From JBBWZH01 sp035544115 (GTDB lineage Bacteria > Actinomycetota > Actinomycetes > Mycobacteriales > CADCTP01), in the NCBI GenBank assembly GCA_963714145.1, contig OY970235.1, forward strand, positions 5,208,001 through 5,272,000: 64,000 bases of DNA, read 5' to 3'. Of this stretch, positions 60,197 through 64,000 are shown piece after piece. Within the stretch, counting starts at the first letter, position 1. Each line of letters opens with the position of its first letter. The position numbers and the translations under genes were made by a program. The notes beneath the pieces were generated by a model that was given only the letters and a program-made list of their open reading frames with translations, was not told where the DNA came from and did no database searches.

Positions 60197-61510
60197 ATGG
60201 ACAGATCGCTCGTACGGCTGGCCGTCTCGGCAGCGGCCACCGCCGCCGTCACGGCCGGCACGTTCGCCGCCGCCCCGGCGATCGACGCCCGGCTCGGCCA
60301 CCACCCGGGCCCGTCGGGGCCGCCCGCGGCCGCCGGGCACTGGGTGCACACCTGGACCTCGATGCCGCAGTTGACCGAGCCGGGCAACCTGCCGCCCGCG
60401 CCGTTCACCCAGCCCGACCGGGTGCTGGCGGAAGCCACCTTGCGGCAGACCATCCACGTCTCGGTCGGCGGCCGGCAGCTGCGGCTGCGGTTCTCCAACG
60501 CCTTCGGCACCACCCCGCTGCCGATCACCGCGGTCGAGATCGCCCGGCCGGCCGGCGGGCAGGCCGGGGTGGGCTCGATCGTGCCGGGCAGCGCGCGGCG
60601 GGTGACCTTCGACGACGCGCCCTCGGTCCGGATCCCGACCGGCTCGCAGGCCGTCTCCGACCCGCTGGACTTCCCGGTGGCAGCGCAGACGAACGTGACC
60701 GTGACGATCTACCTGGCCGCCGGGCAGGCGTCCAACAACATCACCTCGCACCCCGGCTCCCGCACCACCTCGTACATGCTGGCCGGCAACCACGTCGGCG
60801 ACACCGACCTGACCGGCGCGACCACGGCCGACCACTGGTACTTCCTGAGCGGCGCCGAGACCTTCGCCCCGGCCCGGACCGCGGCCGTGGTCATGCTCGG
60901 CGACTCGCTCACCGACGGCCGCGGCTCCACCACGAACCAGAACAACCGCTGGCCGGACGACCTGCTGGCCCGCCTGCAGTCCCAACCCGGCACGGCCGGC
61001 GTCGCGGTGCTGAACCAGGCGGCCGGCGGCAACCGGATCCTCAACGACGGCCTCGGCCCGAACGGGCTGAGCCGGATCGACCGGGACGTCCTGGCCACCA
61101 GCGGGGTCCGCTGGCTGCTGGTCTTCGAGGGCGTGAACGACATCGGCACCGCGGACCCGGCGGCGGCCGCGCAGACCCAGGTCGGCACCGACCTGATCGC
61201 CGCGTTCCGGCAGATCATCACCCGCGCGCACGCCCAGGGCATCACCGTGTACGGCGCCACGATCACACCGTTCGGCGGCAACAGCCCGTACGACGACCCG
61301 GCCGGGCTGCGCGAGGCGACCCGGCAGACCGTGAACCGGTGGATCCGGACCAGTGGCCGGTTCGACGCGGTGATCGACTTCGACCGGGTGGCCCGCGACC
61401 CGGCCAACCCGCGGCAGCTCAACCCGGCCCTGGACGTCGGTGACCACCTGCACTTCAACCCGGCCGGCTACCAGGCGCTGGCCGACGCCGTGCCCGCCCG
61501 GCTGTTCTGA
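60197..61510 (+). CDS. Secreted SGNH/GDSL hydrolase
   Basis: This 437-aa protein has a signal peptide (SLVRLAVSAAATAAVTAGTF) and a lectin-like/beta N-terminal domain (about 45-220). The SGNH domain follows with block I GDSLTDGRGS, Gly in NQAAGGNRIL, Asn in FEGVNDIGTA and the catalytic Asp-His in DVGDHLHFNPAGY. It is probably an extracellular esterase acting on carbohydrate esters. ATG 60197 is the start. Confidence 0.92.
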   Translation: MDRSLVRLAVSAAATAAVTAGTFAAAPAIDARLGHHPGPSGPPAAAGHWVHTWTSMPQLTEPGNLPPAPFTQPDRVLAEATLRQTIHVSVGGRQLRLRFSNAFGTTPLPITAVEIARPAGGQAGVGSIVPGSARRVTFDDAPSVRIPTGSQAVSDPLDFPVAAQTNVTVTIYLAAGQASNNITSHPGSRTTSYMLAGNHVGDTDLTGATTADHWYFLSGAETFAPARTAAVVMLGDSLTDGRGSTTNQNNRWPDDLLARLQSQPGTAGVAVLNQAAGGNRILNDGLGPNGLSRIDRDVLATSGVRWLLVFEGVNDIGTADPAAAAQTQVGTDLIAAFRQIITRAHAQGITVYGATITPFGGNSPYDDPAGLREATRQTVNRWIRTSGRFDAVIDFDRVARDPANPRQLNPALDVGDHLHFNPAGYQALADAVPARLF

Positions 61511-61563
61511 CAGCCGGCCGACCGTCGCCCGATCAGCGTGCCCGGCGGCCTAGGCTGCCGGGC

Positions 61564-62565
61564 ATGCTGACGGGGATCGAGGAGTGGGCGGCCGACTGGG
61601 CGGCGGTCGCGCTGGCGAACATCCGGCGGGAGTACCCGAACGACCTGCGGCACACGATGACCGGCCCGGACGACCGGCCCACCCCGCGGGACGTGCACCC
61701 GGTGTTCTACGGCTCGTTCGACTGGCACTCCTGCGTGGAGATGCACTGGCTGCTGGTCCGGCTGCTGCGGACGGCGCCGGACGCGGTGCCGGCGGCGGAG
61801 ATCCGGGCCGTTCTGGACGCGCAGCTGACCGCCGGCGGACTGGCCACCGAGGCGGCCTACTTCGCCGACCACCGGTACTGGAGCCGGCCGTACGGCTGGG
61901 GTTGGGCGCTCACCCTGGCACACGAGCTGACCAGCTGGGACGACCCGCAGGCGGCGCGCTGGACGGCGGCGATCCGACCACTGGCGGACGTGCTCGCGGC
62001 GCGGTTCGCCGACTGGCTGCCCACCGCGGCGTTCCCGGTCCGGCACGGTGTGCACACCAACTCGGCGTTCAGCCTGTCCCGCTCGCTGCCGTACGGGCAG
62101 GCCAGCCACCCCGCGCTGGCCGCGGCGATCCGCACCGCGGCGGAGCGCTGGTACGGCGCGGACACCGGCTACCCGGGCGGGTACGAGCCGTCCGGAGCCG
62201 ACTTCCTCTCCCCCGCGCTGACCGAGGCCGAACTGATGCGCCAGGTGCTGCCACCGGCGGAGTTCGCCGGCTGGCTGAGCCGGTTCCTGCCCGATCTCGC
62301 CGCCGGCCAGCCGGCCACCCTGTTCACCCCGGTCGAGGTCAACGACCCGACCGACGGCCAGGTGGCGCACCTGCACGGGCTGAACCTGAGCCGGGCCTGG
62401 TGCTGGCGCCGGCTGGCCGAGACGCTGCCCGCCGGCGACCCGCGGCTGCCGCCGATCCTGGCCGCCATCGACCGGCACGCCGACGCCTCACTGGCCCAGG
62501 CCGCCGGCTCCGACTACATGGTCGAGCACTGGCTGGCCGCCTATGCGGCCCTGCTGCTGACCTGA
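61564..62565 (+). CDS. DUF2891 family protein
   Basis: This 333-aa protein contains HPVFYGSFDWHSCVEMHWLL near the start, then YWSRPYGWGWALTLAHELTS, VRHGVHTNSAFSLSRSL and GADFLSPALTEAELMRQVLP, ending YMVEHWLAAYAALLL. These are the marks of DUF2891, an all-helical family perhaps related to glycoside-processing (alpha/alpha)6 enzymes. No biochemical role is known. It lies 53 bp after the SGNH hydrolase in the same direction. Confidence 0.9.
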   Translation: MLTGIEEWAADWAAVALANIRREYPNDLRHTMTGPDDRPTPRDVHPVFYGSFDWHSCVEMHWLLVRLLRTAPDAVPAAEIRAVLDAQLTAGGLATEAAYFADHRYWSRPYGWGWALTLAHELTSWDDPQAARWTAAIRPLADVLAARFADWLPTAAFPVRHGVHTNSAFSLSRSLPYGQASHPALAAAIRTAAERWYGADTGYPGGYEPSGADFLSPALTEAELMRQVLPPAEFAGWLSRFLPDLAAGQPATLFTPVEVNDPTDGQVAHLHGLNLSRAWCWRRLAETLPAGDPRLPPILAAIDRHADASLAQAAGSDYMVEHWLAAYAALLLT

Positions 62566-62644
62566 TCCACCGCCGAGCGGCCACCGGGGGCAGTGGGTTC
62601 AGCCGTGGGCTGAAACACGTTGTGTGACCGGCACCTGGGTCCCG

Positions 62645-62715
62645 TACGATACGGAACCGTTCCGTTTCGGAATGCCAGACGGACCGGCTCGGTTCGCTTA
62701 CGAGACGGTATCGTA
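62645..62715. promoter_or_regulatory. Operator-like inverted repeats before MFS gene
   Basis: ACGGAACCGTTCCGT (62651-62665) is a perfect 7-bp inverted repeat with a one-base centre. Outside it, TACGATAC (62645) and GTATCGTA (about 62708) form a larger inverted pair. The region is AT-richer than its neighbours. The repressor is not encoded in the visible window. Confidence 0.55.
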
Positions 62716-62734
62716 TCGAGTCCTGGGAAGGGCG

Positions 62735-64000
62735 ATGGACGCTCCTCAAACCGGCCACCCACGGCGCTGGACCATCCTCGGCGTCCTCGTGGTCAGCCTC
62801 CTCGTTGTCGTCCTCGACAACACCATCCTCAACGTGGCGATGAAGACCATCGCCGACCCGGTCCACGGCCTCGGCGCCAGCCAGAGCCAGCTGGAATGGG
62901 CGATCAACTCGTACACCCTGGTCTTCGCCGGCCTGCTGTTCACCGCGGGCATCCTCGGCGACCGGCTGGGCCGCCGGCTGGTGCTCCTCGGCGGCATGGC
63001 CCTGTTCGGCCTGGCCTCGCTGGCCTCCGCGTACGCGCAGAGCCCGGCCCAGCTGATCGGCGCGCGGGCGCTGATGGGCATCGGCGGCGCGGCCATCATG
63101 CCGGCGACGCTGTCGATCATCGCGAACGTCTTCGAGCCGCGCGAGCGGGGCAAGGCGATCGGCGTCTGGGCCGGTGCGGTCGGCCTCGCCGTGGCCATCG
63201 GCCCGGTCGTCGGCGGCGCCCTGCTGGAGCACTTCTGGTGGGGCTCGGTCTTCCTGATCAACGTCCCGATCGTGATCGCCGGCATCATCGGGATGATCGC
63301 CGTGGTGCCGGAGTCGAAGGACCCGACGCCGGGCCGGATCGACCTGCCGGGCGTGCTGCTGTCCATCGTCGGGCTCGGCGTGCTCGTCTACGGCATCATC
63401 AACGGCGGCCAGCACGGCGACTGGGGCCAGCCGGTGGTCTGGGGCAGCGTGCTCGGCGGCCTGGCGCTGCTGGCGGCGTTCATCTGGTACGAGGCGCACA
63501 CCGAGTTCCCGGCGCTGGACGTGCGGCTGTTCCGTGACCCGCGGTTCTCCGCCGCGGTCGGCGCGGTCGGCCTGGTCTTCTTCGCGGCCATGGGCGTGAT
63601 GTTCTCCAGCGCGTTCTACCTGCAACTGGTGCGTGGCTACAGCCCGCTGCAGACCGGCCTGCTGTTCCTGCCGTTCGCCGCCGCTCAGCTGATCTTCGCG
63701 CCACGCAGCGCGGCGGTGGTCGACCGGTTCGGCCCGAAGGTGGTCTGCGCGGTCGGCCTGGGCATCGTCCGCGATCGCGCTCACCGTGTTCGTGTTCCTC
63801 GACCGCGACCACCCCGATCTGGGTGCTGGCGGTGGCGTTCTTCTTCCAGGGCGTCGGGATGGCGAACGTGATCCCGCCGACCGCCGAGGCCGATCATGTC
63901 CTCGCTGCCGCGGGAGAAGGCCGGCGTCGGCTCCGCGGTGAACAACACCATCCGCCAGATCGGCGGCGCGCTCGGGGTGGCGGTGCTGGGCTCGGTGCTG
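62735..64000 (+). pseudogene. DHA2-family MFS transporter, several frameshifts, cut by window end
   Basis: From ATG 62735 the frame reads RRWTILGVLVVSLLVVVLDN, then SQSQLEWAINSYTLVFAGLL, RLGRRLVLLGGMALF and EPRERGKAIGVWAGAVGLAV, a normal 14-TM DHA2 pump. Near 63765 an extra C (GTCCGCGATC) shifts the frame; further single-base extras near 63812 and 63890 restore it piecewise (WVLAVAFFFQGVGMANVIPP, then SSLPREKAGVGSAVNNTIRQ). Three one-base insertions in 130 bp look like sequence error rather than decay. The 3' end lies outside the window. Confidence 0.82.

Noticed and set aside
59222..61453. Long minus-strand frame as one 743-aa protein
   Set aside because: Only the part from ATG 59911 matches a family. 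The rest is antisense to the SGNH hydrolase gene, which has clear catalytic blocks.

Overview
The window is very GC-rich, with dense operons, many GTG starts and ATGA/GTGA stop-start overlaps. It carries a conservon-type signalling operon, SigE-type sigma factor, mycothiol-style enzyme family and a mec-cysO-cysM cysteine pathway. All of this points to a mycelial or otherwise complex member of the Actinomycetota, perhaps near the Micromonosporales. I cannot name a genus from the sequence alone.

Layout. 1-5963: a small three-helix-bundle-like protein, a molybdate module (HTH-TOBE regulator, modA, modB, modC), a DUF3618 membrane protein, an EfeO/imelysin-like lipoprotein and a Bcp-type peroxiredoxin. 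5983-6064: tRNA-Leu(UAG). 6013-15206: a roughly 9.1-kb integrated element in that tRNA gene. It is bounded by a perfect 60-bp duplication of the tRNA 3' part and by paired putative integrase arm sites. It holds a broken tyrosine integrase, a phosphotransferase-fold kinase, two divergent HTH/TPR regulators, a low-GC six-TM protein, small zinc-ribbon and HTH genes, and a 39-aa peptide ORF. 15430-18490: a Nudix-like protein, a secreted YVTN beta-propeller and a small zinc ribbon. 18628-38353: a block syntenic with the M. tuberculosis clpS-mec-cysO-cysM-murI-rph-rdgB region. Its middle (22152-32229) is occupied by a 10-kb signalling island: conservon cvnA-D, a two-TM sensor, a sigma factor and a membrane partner, bracketed by two paralogues of one uncharacterised family. 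38424-45012: a SerB-like protein missing part of its active site, ctaD, a GlsB/YeaQ membrane protein, an ATP-dependent DNA ligase and small genes. 45090-48504: PAS hybrid kinase and two response regulators. 48594-55181: two efflux modules (TetR + DHA2 MFS; MarR/GbsR + ABC exporter) separated by an unusual bidirectional repeat array. 55374-64000: MscS channel, a haem-b-like/molybdopterin membrane oxidoreductase, a MetE-C-like methyltransferase, a maleylpyruvate-isomerase-family protein, a secreted SGNH hydrolase, a DUF2891 protein and a second DHA2 transporter running off the end.

How the genes connect. modABC and its TOBE regulator would supply molybdate for cofactor enzymes such as the 56607 oxidoreductase. 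Mec, CysO and CysM form the protein-thiocarboxylate route to cysteine; here CysO has acquired a tail beyond its diglycine. The conservon, sensor protein and sigma factor look like one signalling unit. Four otherwise conserved reading frames are interrupted: the integrase, pncB, ctaD and the last MFS gene. The latter three may be assembly errors rather than real mutations. A family of roughly 90-120 bp GC-rich dispersed repeats with a strong palindrome occurs at five loci.
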